From NCBI GenBank assembly GCA_963921795.1, contig OY997641.1, positions 57,626,950 to 57,690,949 on the forward strand: 64,000 nt of DNA. Reading direction: 5' to 3'. The stretch is from Nannobrachium achirus (Eukaryota > Chordata > Actinopteri > Myctophiformes > Myctophidae). A model generated the notes under the pieces. It searched no databases. It saw nothing but the letters and a program-made list of their open reading frames with translations, and had not been told where the DNA came from. Positions 49,465-60,539 of the stretch are shown here, in pieces; within the stretch, counting starts at the first letter, position 1, and the number at the start of each line of letters is the position of its first letter. The translations under genes were made by a program, and so were the position numbers.

Positions 49465-52400
49465 TTGGGTCCGATATTATACCCAGCAACAACCGTATCT
49501 GGACCCGATGCTCCTCTAGGCGCTTTTACTAAGCAGGCTCACAATATTTCTACTGTAATTTCAAATAGAGTGTCCAGGACAAGCAGTGGCTCTGCTAATC
49601 TAGCAAATTTAACTTACATACCCTGTAGGGACTATAGTACAGTAGAATGTCAAAAGATAAACCTGGCCCTCTTTAACATTAGGTCACTTTTAAACAAGCC
49701 CTCCTCTGTAAATGATCTAATCTGTGAAGAGAAGCTAGACATAATTTTTTTAACGGAGACATGGCTGGGCACAGATGGAGCTGTTGCACTTGGCGTCGCC
49801 TGCCCACCAAACTATAATTTTATTCAATCAATGCGCGAAGGAAAAAGAGGTGGAGGTTTGGCGTACATTTTCTCAGACATTTTTAAATTCAAGTCCCTGT
49901 CTTTTGGACATTTTTCATCCTTTGAATATCAAGCTAACTTATTTGAGAGTCAATCCTCTGTTCTAATGATTACCATATATCGCCCACCTAAATGTAGCAA
50001 AGCCTTATTTCTTACAGAAATATCAGAACTTTTATCTATCTGTTCCACGGACTATGAGAGAACCTTGATTGCTGGGGATGCAAATTTACATGTGGATATT
50101 GTTACAGATGTTACTGCTATGAGTTTCTTACAGTTATTGCATTCCCTTGATTTTGTTCAGCATGTTACCGGGCCAACCCACAATCATGGCCACACCCTAG
50201 ACCTGGTGATCTCTAAAGGGCTAAATATTTCTATGGACAGGATCATCGCTAAGCCTGACTTATCGGACCACTATTTACTGTGTCTCTGATCTAGAAAAAA
50301 ACAATAGAGAATATACTATAAAAAAGAGATTTTTCGGGTCATCGGCAGCAGAAGAGTTTGCTCGCCATCTTGCATATGCACCCCCCTTCCCTGATATTCC
50401 CTCAGTAAATGATATGGTTCAATGTTTTAATCTTAAATTAGAGTCAGCTCTGGATATAGTGGCACCAATGAAAACTAAAAAGAAACTTAACTCTAAAGTA
50501 ACACCCTGGATAAACGATCATATACGCTCACTCAAGAAACAATGCCGCAAAGCAGAGCGAGCTTGGAGGAAAAATAAGCTAACTATCCACCTAGAGATTT
50601 TTAAGTTGTCAACAGCCGCCTACAATAAAGCCATGCGTCTAGCTAGGCAGGCCTATTTTTCCGGAATTATCAATGAGAACAAGAACAATGCTAGGGTCTT
50701 ATTCTCTACCATTGAACGCCTCTTAAACCCCCCCCAGTCCTACAAGCAGTCACTCCTTGCCTCTAAAGCAAAGTGTAATGAGTTTGCATCCTTCTTTGAC
50801 AACAAAATTGTGAACATTCGAGCTGGTATTATGAATAATACTGTCACAAATGCAAATGCGGTTAATGGTGCAATGTGTAAAAGTGTAGATAAATCTAGGG
50901 GCAGCCTAGTATCATTTTGTGCAATTGATGAAGAGGAACTTCGTAAAACCATATCGCAAATGACATCGTCTTCCTGCTCGCTGGATGCAATACCCACGCC
51001 ATTTCTCAAAGAGGTTGTAGACTGTGTTATTGAAGATATCCTAAAAATAGTAAATAGCTCTATACAATCAGGTGTCTTTCCAGACTCACTGAAAACGGCC
51101 GTAGTTAAGCCCTTACTCAAGAAACACAACCTCGACCCGTCTGTGCTGGGTAATTATAGACCCATCTCTAATTTGCCTTTTCTGGGCAAGGTCCTAGAAA
51201 AAATTATCTTTCATCAATTGGATGTGTTTCTGCAGAACAATAAGGTGCACAACAAATTCCAATCCGGTTTCAGGAAAGGACACAGCACAGAAACTGCACT
51301 TTTAAAAGTTATTAATGATCTTAGGGTGGCTGCTGACAACAAACATGTATCCGTTCTCCTACTGCTGGACCTAACGGCGGCTTTTGACACAATTGACCAT
51401 ACAATTCTAATACAACGTCTTGAACACTGGGTAGGGCTGTCAGGGACAGCTCTGTCCTGGTTTCACTCCTACCTAACAGGCAGGAGCTACTTTGTTAAGT
51501 TAGCTGACTTTGAGTCAAACAAACACAATATCTGCTCTGGTAGTCCACAGGGCTCAATTCTTGGTCCTCTATTGTTCTCCTTGTATATACTGCCGCTGGG
51601 AGAACTTATTTCCGCTCACGGTGTGAATTTCCATTTCTATGCTGATGACACCCAGCTGTACCTTTCGGTGGCTCCGGATGACCCCTGTGCTCTAGATCCA
51701 TTGCTGACGTGTGTGTCTAGCATAAAATGCTGGATGAGTGAGAACTTTCTCAAGCTAAATGAGGACAAGACAGAAGTTCTCATAATCGGTTCTACTGCGC
51801 AGAGAGAATCAATAATAAGTAGACTTGGTAACCTGGCTAAAGAAAGTAACACTTCTGTAAAGAACCTGGGAGTGACCATTGACGCTGAATTGAATTTTAA
51901 TACACACATTAATAATGTCACCAAGATTGCCTTCTTTCACCTTAGAAATATTGCGCGAATTAGAGCTTATCTGACGTTGGACGATGCAAAAACGCTGATC
52001 CACGCTTTTGTTTTCTCTCGGCTTGATTACTGCAACGCACTTCTCTCTGGTCTGCCAAAGAAAACAACTGACAGTCTACAACTTGTTCAAAATGCAGCAG
52101 CCAGAGTTTTAACTAAAACTAAGATGAGAGAACATATTACTCCAGTCTTAGCGTCGCTACACTGGCTCCCGGTTGTTTTTAGGATTGACTTTAAAATTCT
52201 TTTACTTGTTTATAAAGCTCTAAATGGTCTGGCACCTTCGTACCTCGATGACTGCCTGCATAGATACGTTCCAAACCGCCCACTCAGGTCTTCTAGTGCT
52301 GACCTACTCGATGCGCCTACAATGACATATAAAAAATATGGTGAAGCAGCTTTCTGCTTCTACGGACCGACAGTTTGGAATAAACTCCCACTACACCTAA

Positions 52401-52471
52401 GACAGGCAGCCTCTGTGGATAGCTTTAAAGCACAGCTTAAGACCTATTTCTTTACTCTTGCTTTTAGCTGA
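49465..52471 (+). pseudogene. LINE ORF2: endonuclease and reverse transcriptase, one frameshift
   Basis: First part to 50289: an APE-type endonuclease with FNIRSLLNK, DIIFLTETWL, RGGGLAYIF, ITIYRPPK, AGDAN, HTLDLVIS and SDHYLL. The frame then shifts by one base at about 50280. The second frame (from about 50282; ATG at 50414) to 52471 holds the reverse transcriptase: NYRPISNLPF, QSGFRKGHSTETALL, DLTAAFDTIDH, GSPQGSILGPLLF, catalytic YADD (about 51638), then the LDYCNALL and LHWLPV C-terminal block of L2-clade LINEs. ORF2 is in the same frame as ORF1, separated only by the TGA at 49456-49458, and has no ATG before the endonuclease domain. One indel is all that separates it from an open frame. 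Confidence 0.85.
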
Positions 52472-53142
52472 ATTTTTAAATCCCTTTGATGCTATTGACG
52501 TCCACATTGTTCTGAAATTGTTCTTCAATGTTTTATGTTTTTATTTGTCTGCTTTAATGTATTCATGTTTTTCTGTTAAGCACTTGTGCTTCATTTTCTG
52601 CTCTGTAAAGCACTTTGAGCTGCATTTCATGTCATGAAAGGTGCTATACAAATAAAGTTTTATTATTATTATTATTATTATAATACATTATAATTGTCCT
52701 CTATAACTGCAATGTAAAATTAAAAACACCTTCAATTTTTATTTCTTCAAGAAATAGCTAATCTTTCACTCAACAGGGGAAATGCATGTCGCAAGTTGAT
52801 GATGTCATAAATGTCATGTGTGATCTATCCCTATGGAATTTATGGAATGCATGTGCAAAAAACACATTTGAAATATTGAGTTGATGCTCATATTAACCAT
52901 ATGAAGTATTACGTTTGTTTTTATTTGCACATGCATGCCATAAATTCCATAGGGATAGATCACACACGACATTTGTGACATCATCAACTTGCGACGGGCA
53001 TTTTCCCCTGTTGAGTGAAAGATTAGCTATTTCTAGAAGAAATAAAATAATTAAGATTTTTAATTTTACATTGTGTAGTTATATAGAGGACAATTATAAT
53101 GTATTAAGGCATATTTGTCGTATTAGTCAGGGATCACTTTAA

Positions 53143-53569
53143 CAAGGCATTATAATTATATTCTCCCCATTTTGACAAAATGGTATATTCCCAGGTTCCG
53201 CAGGTCAACTGCACAGGTGCAATGCATTATTGTTAATTGTGGCACATTTACTAACATGCCAAGTTTAGCTGCACTTGAACAACCGTTCCAGGCTGCCATA
53301 TGCAGCCCAATAAACCATTAGAAACCTGTGTAAAAAAACGGACAAAACTTTTTTTTTTTTTCAGACATTGTGAAAATAGACGATCTACATGCTCACGAAC
53401 TGTGTTATACAAAATGTAATGCCTCTTTTCCATGAGGACTCCCATCTTTGCCATACCCTAGCTTTTGCTGAACTGACGCCACTGGTTTGCTGATGACACA
53501 ACAGTGGTAGTTCAACATTCTAATGATCAGGACAGGAAGGGCAGGACATCGACAGGACCACAGCTGATC
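53143..53569. other. Unassigned intergenic sequence
   Basis: No gene recognised apart from the partial hairpin arm. Confidence 0.4.
53380..53392. repeat. Partial copy of the dispersed hairpin family
   Basis: GTGAAAATAGACGATCTACATGCTCAC (about 53370-53396) is a degraded left arm with no paired right arm. Confidence 0.5.
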
Positions 53570-53936
53570 TTAATCTTCTGTAATGTGTGAAGAAGCAACA
53601 CATATAGTGGTTCACATCTTGACTTCCCTTTTTAATTATGTTCGTGTATCGTGTTCTTACTCTGCTTGCAATATCAGTATGTCAAGCTCATGCCATAATA
53701 ATTATTATTTTTGATAGCTTGAGCACAATTTTGAAAAAATGGTTGATTATTTTTCTCTAAACACTGCACACAATTCACACTACCAAACAATCATGTAGCA
53801 GAACACATAAGACCTCAAGCTGATTTGTATATTGATAATGACATAGATTTATATATTGTACATGAAGCAGTCAAATTTAGAAATGTTGCAATTTTTGTTC
53901 TCAATAACCTTCATCATGTTGTCTATAAGACACTGT

Positions 53937-54020
53937 TAAGGGTTAGGGTTAGGCTTAGGTTTAGGTTTAGGGTTAGGGTTAGGGTTAGGGGTTAGGTTTA
54001 GGGATAGAGGTTAGGGTAAG
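53937..54020 (+). repeat. Interstitial telomere-like TTAGGG array
   Basis: About a dozen TTAGGG and TTAGGTT/TTAGGCT variants in tandem, with perfect copies in the middle and degenerate edges. Confidence 0.85.
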
Positions 54021-54093
54021 GCCACAGGACTTGCATAAAAATGAATGGAAGTCTACAGTATGTAATGTCCCCACAAGTGAAGCAAATATAGTG

Positions 54094-54114
54094 TGTGCGT
54101 GTGTGTGTGTGTGT

Positions 54115-54153
<39 letters not shown>

Positions 54154-54192
54154 TGCGTGTGTGCGTGCGTGCGTGTGCGCGCTTGCTTGCGT

Positions 54193-54249
<57 letters not shown>

Positions 54250-54260
54250 CGTGCGTGCAT
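54094..54260. repeat. (GT)n microsatellite with GTGC interruptions
   Basis: Long GT array with TGCG and TTGC interruptions. Frames on both strands here are artefacts. Confidence 0.95.
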
Positions 54261-54470
54261 TGATATGATATGATATTAAGAAAATAAACCACTCCCTGAT
54301 GAATACATAATGAGAGCTGACAGAACTACAGAGATATAAGGCTCTAAGTGTTGTTCAGTGTAGGTCCAGTTCAGACTACAGACCACAGATCTGAGGATCA
54401 TATCAGTGTGTCTGTTTTGACAGCTACAGACATCATATCACTGTGTCTGTGTTGACAGCTACAGACAGAT

Positions 54471-57400
54471 ATGAGTCAAATAACCTTTGTGCTCCTTCTG
54501 CTTTGGACCTCAGGTAAAGTATGACTCTGTATCCTTGTCAGGCGACATAACATTTACAATGTAGGCATTTATGTGGTTATTGCTTTTTGTAAGATACTTA
54601 AACTAAGCACTGTACTTAAATGAGTACTTAACAAATAAAAAAAAATAGTTTCTATCAATTACACACCCCATGAAGCTTTGAATTCACTTTTCTTTCCCAA
54701 CTAATAATTTGATGACCGGCGAAGTCGATGTCCTACTGACGAGCCACACGGTTGTCAATGTTTTGGCTCAGTAATATGACAAAGACAAACAGTCCATGAA
54801 TGCAAGGCTTCATTGGGTGTGTAATATTGATAAGAAATGTAGAATTCTTTGGAGTGAACAACTCCTTACATTTTTGCATCTCCAACATACTTCAAAGACA
54901 ACTATGATGACAAGAACATACAGTATGAAAACATTTCATGGGCTCAAATTAATATTATTATTATTATTATTACCCTTACCCTTATTTATTTTATTATCCA
55001 CCCTAGGGCTTTTTTTTGGTGAGATAATGATTCAAATAATAGATACAGTAGCCTGTGTTTGAGGTATATTCATTGTGGTTTACAGTTTGGTTATCATCCT
55101 GGCTGTGGGAAGGATTCTTGCTCTTGACTCATAGATTTGTCAGATTTGCTGTAAAGAATTTAGCCTCTAAGTGTAAGCTTCACAACATCCAAAATGAGTC
55201 ATTTTAGGTTTTGACCAGTGTAGCACTAGTTTTAACTGGTACTCTCCATCTTTTCACCAGGCACATCTCTGGCATCAACAGTCCACCTGCATTATTCCGC
55301 TGAAGATGTAATTACTGTCCACAATGGTACCACAGGGAGATGTGAGTACAGCAGCAAACACTGTAGGCTACTCAAGTGTTTGAAAATGTATATGATTTTG
55401 ATGTTGTCATTTTATCATTTCAGATCTAAAATATAACATTATAAATGCTTGTCCTATAGAGAATAGGACTGACTTAGGTTGACTTAGGCAATCATGAGAA
55501 AAAAAAGAATACATTTATAATTTTGGATATTTTTATCTACCTTATTATTATTATTTGTTTTTGTTTATTAGAATATTTCTGCCTAACTCTACTCTCTACT
55601 CTACACTGCTGATTCACCATTCATTTTTGCCTTTCTTGAGAAGAAAGTGGTTTTGGAATGTAACAAGCATTCTAAGAGGCTGAGGACATAGGCAACTAGA
55701 AGCAGTGCTCTTCTGAGCACAGGTCTCCACCAGGCCACACAAATTGCCCTGTTATAGCGCCACCATGAGGGCCATTTGAAAAATTTGGGGCAGAGGTTCT
55801 GAATTGGCATCTAGGGAGTGTGTGTGCTCATTTTGGCAGCGACCGGGCCAACGGCGCCGGAGATTAGCTGTACACAAACTCGGAGGACGAATGGGCCTGT
55901 TATAGCGCCACCATGAGGCCCATTTGAAAAATTTGGGGCAGAGGTTCTAGATTGGCATCCAGGGAATGTGTGTGCTCACTTTGGCAGCGACCGGGCCAAC
56001 GGCGACTGAGATTAGCTGCACACAAACTACGAGGACACACACACGCACGCACGCACGCACGCACGCACGGACGGACGGACGGACGGACGGACGGACGGAC
56101 GGACGGACGGACGGACGAAGGGGAAAACATACTCTCCCCCAAGCCTTCGGCTGGTGGAGACAATAAGGCACAATGTAACAGCAGCGTTACAAAAAAGTGT
56201 GCCTTACGCAATTATGCTACCGGTATGTGTGTCCATGCACACATATTCTTCAGCCTGTGGTGTTCCTGCCATCAAACCAAAAGTTCCTGAATGTCCCAGT
56301 GATGGACTAGGTATCGTCAACGGTGAGGAGGCTGTACCTCACTCCTGGCCCTGGCAGGTCTCCCTGCAGGTACGTACTACAGCAGACCTGGGCATTGTGC
56401 GGCCCGGGGGCCGTATGCAGCCCTTTGGTTCATTCTGACCGGCCCTTGTAGGGTTAATGGCAAATTACAAAATAAACACATTTACAAATTTTACCTCATT
56501 CATGGACTAAAGCTGCATTTCTTTTATGTTGAAGTTTTTTATTCACGTATACATATGGACGCAATGCGAACATCAGCATGTGTGTGTGATCATTGGATGT
56601 TGTTTCAATAACAAGCAGGTGGTCAGACTGGTCACACGTCAAAACGACCTGCCTTACCAAACAAAAATGGCTAAAGTGGCAAAAAAAAGAAAAGTAAATG
56701 CCGAATGCCGGGTTTTCAACAGAAACTGGACTGCTAAGTATTTATTTACTGAAGTCAGAGGTAAAGACGTGTGGTTAGTTTGCGGGGAGCATATCTTACA
56801 GGGAGCACTGCCTTTTGGCCTGGCCCTCCACAATATTTTCTGTTGTTCATGTGTCCCCATGGAGAAAAAATTGCCCACCCCTGTACTACAGTATACAGTA
56901 TATTTTGTGTGTATTTGTGTGTATTTGTGTGCGTGTGTATTTGTGTGCATGCGTGCGTGAGTGCATGCGTGAGTGCATGCGTGCATGACCGTGCATTCAT
57001 GTGTTGCGAATAGATGGATGAATGTTAAGGTGGGGAAGCTATATGTTGTGCCATTTCATAATAGCTGAATTACTGAGAAACTAATAGAAATCCTACTGTT
57101 GCTAAATGAAACCTTAATGTGACTTCAGACCAATTCAGGCATCCAGTTCTGTGGTGGATCACTGATCAACAAGGACTGGGTTGTGACTGCTGCCCACTGC
57201 AAGGTCAGGTAGAGTATAGACAATGTCTCCCTCTAAAAAGAATATTGAATTCTATCCGCATATTCAATCCGCATAGAGTAGAATTTCCAAAACCGGGACC
57301 TGAGGCAAGATAAATGCACATGCACACACATGCACGCACGCACGCACGCACGAACGCACGCACGCACGCACGCACGCACACACACACATACACACTTGCG

Positions 57401-60201
57401 GGATACGTATAATCAATAATAAATACTGTACATTCATTCAACATACTAGAAGTAAAATACGATAATGGATACAAAACCCCAAGCAACCTGTTACAACTCA
57501 CTTGGTGTTTTTTTTTTTTTTATCAGAATCATAAAAGTACTTTAAGTAAATCTCTCTCCATCTTTTTCAGCAAATTTAACCGTGTAATCCTGGGCCAGCA
57601 CAACCTCAAGAACAAATACAACATCCAGGATATGGGAGTTGGAAAGGTTGGTGATCTGTTTCATAATTATGGCACATACCGGTATAATGAACATTATTTT
57701 AACCATGTTCCTGCATGGCTCCAGATTGGAGCATTTAATCAACAACACATTAAACAAATGATGTAATTTCCCTGATAGGTCATCAATCACCCCAACTACA
57801 ACCGCCGAACTACTGACTATGACATCGCACTGATCAAGCTGCAACGCCCTGCCCAGATGAACAGGCATGTGTCCCCCGTGTGTGTGGCTGAGACTAGTAA
57901 CAACATCAATGCTGGCACCAAGTGTGTGGCCACTGGCTGGGGCCTGACCCGCTACAAACGTGAGTGCATAACAAAACGCACTCTTTCCATCAATCAACAA
58001 TACAGTGACTGCATGGGCTAGAGTGGATTTGTGCATGCACTATCACCCCTGTCAAATAAAGTAGGCTACCTTGACGGCTGTGTGATATTCATCTTTCATT
58101 TAAATTTACAAAACAATCCTTTCATAGCATAACACCACAATTGTCTTGTCTCCCAACCCTGAGTGCAGTCACAGACAGAACTCCTCCCTTCTAAATAGTA
58201 GCCTACATTTTATTCTTCAGGTTAATGGTTAAATCATTAACGAGGTTGTTTAAAGGTCCTTATGCATTTGTTATTGTCCAGAACCATCCAATACTCAAAG
58301 GTCAAACTTAACCTTTGAATTGTGTCTTCTTCCAGCTCCTCGGAGTCCTAACCATCTCCAGCAAGTGTGTCAGTCCATCACCAGCTACAAGACGTGCAAG
58401 AGCAAGTACAGGGGCCAAATCACCAACAGGATGTTCTGCGCTGGAGCTGGTGGAGCTGACACCTGCAGTGTGAGTAACAAAATTACAAAAAAAGAAAAGA
58501 AAAAAAAATGTTAGTAATGTGGCTTGCGGCGCCAAAGTCATGCACTTGTACATATTGCTTTCATGTTCAAGGAAGTTTCATGTTCAAGCAATCATCCTTC
58601 CATAAATGTATAGAGTCAGAGGGGGTCCCTGCTAGCTTGACAGTATTACAGTATAGGGCAAAGCGTTTCATCCTGTCATTTGCCAAGGCACCAAGGCAGA
58701 ACATGCACCATTCAAGAACGGAAAATAAAGAGAAAAGTGCGCTTTTCAGAACTTTTCCAATTCTCCACCAGACCGGGTTTGCCACACATACATCCCGACT
58801 CCAGACAATGGGCATATTTTGTCCTTGCCTTATCCCTAAACTTCTTTGCCTTTCTTTTTTGTACTATTTTGAAAAGCATTTTCGTCTATTTGAAGTATTT
58901 AGAAATGTTTTTCAAAATAGTAAAACAAAAGAGAAAGAAGTTTATAGCGAATAAAGGGTATTATGGACAAAAATATAGCTGAATGTATCCCTCCCTATTT
59001 GTGTGGGCAATTGTCAAATGTTAATTCCGTTTTATAGGTTATATATTATATAACTACCAGTAAGACTCCCTAATCGGGAGATAAGCGACCGTAGGTCACT
59101 TATCTCCACAAATAGGGCAAAAATTTGTTTTTCCAAAATCTTCCTGATCCATGTTGATGACATGAGTGTAGACATAGTGTGTAGTGATTTTCGTGATTTT
59201 AGGGCAAAATCTGTAGGAGCAGTGTCCAAAAATGTGTTTTAGAAATCGGCCTGAAGGTGGCGCTAGAAGAGGGGCATGTGAGAATAGGTACCGTGGCGGA
59301 CGAATAGGTACCGGGCCCGGCTCTCCCGGACGCTCCTAGCCCGAGTTACGGCATTTTATGTGAGCTGCAGTGGAGGGGGTCCTGACCACTGGGGGGCATC
59401 CGTTCTGGAGCAGCAGGAGTGGGTGGTCCCCAGGAATTCCCTGTGAGCAGCCCCGTTGGTGGTCATTTGGTCATTTTTGCACATGTGGTCATTTTTTACA
59501 CCTGGGGGTCGCCCAGGGACCTGGGGGTCCCTGGAGCTCCGGGGGTCCTTGGAGGTTGTAGTTTGGCAGGTAAGGAGTGTGTGTGCAAAGTTTGGCATGG
59601 ATGGGGGCAACGGTTGTGGAGATATGAGCAGGACAAAAGTGTGACGTGTGACTGACGGACTGACTGACTGACTCACTCACGGACAGCCCGTGGAGGTTTT
59701 GGTAGTAAATGCGACCTGCGGTCGCAATAATATAAAAATTATATCGATTTTTGTCAACTCAATTCTGTATTTCAAACCGTATCAGTACTAATTCTCCGTA
59801 CTATCGACACTAGTTTACCTAGTAGCCTTTAGCCTTGTCACAGTCCTATAATTAAGTTGCGGCTGCACTTGTACATATTGTGAGTCCTTGACATGTTTTC
59901 GTGGCTGGGAAATGAGCTTTGCAGAGCGGACACAGTGTCAGCTGGCCCTTGCTGGCCCTTGCTGGCCGTGCGCGCTGGCTGGGGGGTCGGGGGTGTGGTC
60001 AAGTGGTTAAAAACGTATAATTGCTTGCTGTTTCAGGGTGACTCTGGTGGGCCCCTGGTGTGTAAGAAGAATGGAGCCTGGACCCTGTTTGGTATTACTT
60101 CCTGGGGCGCGGAAGGCTGCGACAGTAACTACAAGCCTGGTGTTTACACCTTCATCCCCAACGTGCGTGCCTGGATGGACCGGACCATGGCTAACAACTA
60201 A
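54471..60201 (+). CDS. Chymotrypsin-fold secreted serine protease, Asp189 type (gene 2)
   Basis: Eight exons with GT/AG junctions: 54471-54513, 55261-55341, 56254-56369, 57129-57208, 57571-57646, 57779-57959, 58336-58469, 60037-60201; 291 residues. Signal peptide (1-15), pro-segment with an N-glycosylation site (NGT, 36-38), CGVPAI (C43), then the S1 domain starting IVNGEE at 62 and [11 protein letters not shown]. The triad is complete: His57 (AAHC, residue 103), Asp102 (DYDIA, 147), Ser195 (GDSGGP, 240). The C1-C122 type cysteines and C201 are present. S1 pocket: Asp189 (GADTC, 234), Gly216 and Gly226, a trypsin-like pocket on a chymotrypsinogen-type scaffold. The residue before IVNG is Gly, so activation needs another protease or a different site. 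The exon 5 donor (GTTGGT) is weak. The promoter is shared with gene 1. Likely a secreted zymogen; tissue unknown. Confidence 0.88.
55744..56038 (+). repeat. 148-bp tandem duplication in intron 2 of gene 2
   Basis: GTTATAGCGCCACCATGAGG starts at 55751 and again at 55899. The two units differ at a few bases and run into the tetranucleotide array that follows. Probably the tail of a dispersed fish repeat that ends in short tandem motifs. Confidence 0.85.
56039..56117. repeat. (CGCA)n(CGGA)n tetranucleotide array
   Basis: Six CGCA units pass into about eleven ACGG units. Frames over it on both strands are artefacts. Confidence 0.95.
56383..56883 (+). mobile_element. hAT element relic with BED-type transposase N-terminus
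   Basis: 501-bp element with CAGACCTGGGCA and TGCCCACCCCTG ends, flanked by a perfect 8-bp duplication TACTACAG (56375-56382, 56884-56891). Inside, 56668-56795 encodes [17 protein letters not shown] then [17 protein letters not shown], the N-terminal zinc-finger segment of Charlie-like hAT transposases and their host-domesticated relatives. The rest of the transposase is deleted. It landed 5 bp after the exon 3 splice donor of gene 2. Confidence 0.85.
57325..57392. repeat. (ACGC)n and (CA)n microsatellite
   Basis: GCACGCACGC repeats with CA ends in intron 4 of gene 2. Confidence 0.9.
58558..59863. mobile_element. Retroposon-like insert in intron 7 of gene 2 (copy A)
   Basis: Flanked by a perfect 17-bp direct repeat TGCACTTGTACATATTG (58541-58557, 59864-59880), the length expected for LINE-mediated insertion. 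Parts at 58574-58690, 58705-59034 and 59710-59855 recur in the same order at 61192-61300, 62063-62417 and 62436-62575 (copy B). Copy A lacks a stretch present in B and holds a nested insert at about 59046-59705. No RT or transposase domain recognised. Confidence 0.75.
59046..59705. mobile_element. Nested insert inside copy A
   Basis: Absent from copy B at the corresponding point (62425-62435). It ends in a GACTGACTGACTG tetranucleotide run and TGCGACCTGCGGTCGCA, a 17-bp near-perfect palindrome. Several overlapping frames (59356-59680) come from CTGGGGGTC-type repeats and are not genes. Confidence 0.6.
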
Positions 60202-60530
60202 ATGTAAACAGCTGTTAGTTGGCATCAACACAATCAATAGGGCATGGGTTACTGCTGCCACTGAAAAATCTGCCATTCATTTTTCCAGTTTTACATAAAT
60301 ATTTATATGAATTATTTTAAGAATCAAGCCATCCAGGATCCCGGTGAATCATGACCATAAAACCAAATTCTGTGATAAAAAATAAAATAAAAAATTACAG
60401 ATGTTTTAGTGGCGCAAGAAAACCACCCCCACTGCTATGCCCGGCCTGAGCCAATACAAATGCCTGGGTGTATGATATGTGTCCTTGATGTGCAACTTGT
60501 TTACAGTGATACATACATACGTTTTGCTTG

Positions 60531-60536
60531 AATAAA
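60531..60536 (+). terminator. Polyadenylation signal of protease gene 2
   Basis: AATAAA 330 bp after the stop codon, following TGATGTGCAACTTGTTT as in gene 1. An insertion of about 200 bp relative to gene 1 (60240-60440) lengthens this 3'UTR. Confidence 0.6.
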
Positions 60537-60539
60537 TAC

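Larger units (their letters stand above)
47197..52680 (+). mobile_element. Near-complete L2/CR1-like non-LTR retrotransposon
   Basis: About 5.5 kb with a 5' leader, ORF1, ORF2 (endonuclease plus RT) and a short 3'UTR. The 3' end is GCTATACAAATAAAG followed by (ATT)n, the usual L2-clade end. A short TAATA-like duplication flanks it (about 47192-47196 and 52681-52685). The rebuilt empty site agrees with the mirror arm of the host TTAA element, fixing both borders. ORF1 is intact and ORF2 has one visible frameshift, so it is young but probably not autonomous as it stands. Confidence 0.88.
47160..53138. mobile_element. Palindromic TTAA element split by the LINE
   Basis: The left end AGTGATCCCTGACTAATAC (47160) mirrors the right end GTATTAGTCAGGGATCACT (ending 53138), and TTAA flanks both (47156-47159, 53139-53142). 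The two parts are 47160-47196 and 52681-53138; the rest is the inserted LINE. The remaining part is palindromic about 52880 (AATTCCATAGGGATAGATCA and its mirror). Without the LINE it would be about 0.5 kb. Confidence 0.85.
53570..54470 (+). promoter_or_regulatory. Upstream region and promoter of protease gene 2
   Basis: Collinear with 39735-40356. ATATAAG (54334-54340) lies about 130 bp before the ATG and is followed by the shared block GGTCCAGTTCAGACTA. A telomere-like block and a GT microsatellite have expanded within it. Confidence 0.65.

Noticed and set aside
56526..56960. 144-codon frame as a host gene
   Set aside because: It is the residual N-terminus of a hAT transposase inside an element with its own target duplication, running on into a GT-rich tract.
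59356..59680. Cluster of overlapping frames on both strands
   Set aside because: Low-complexity CTGGGGGTC and GACT repeats in a nested transposon insert; no domain.
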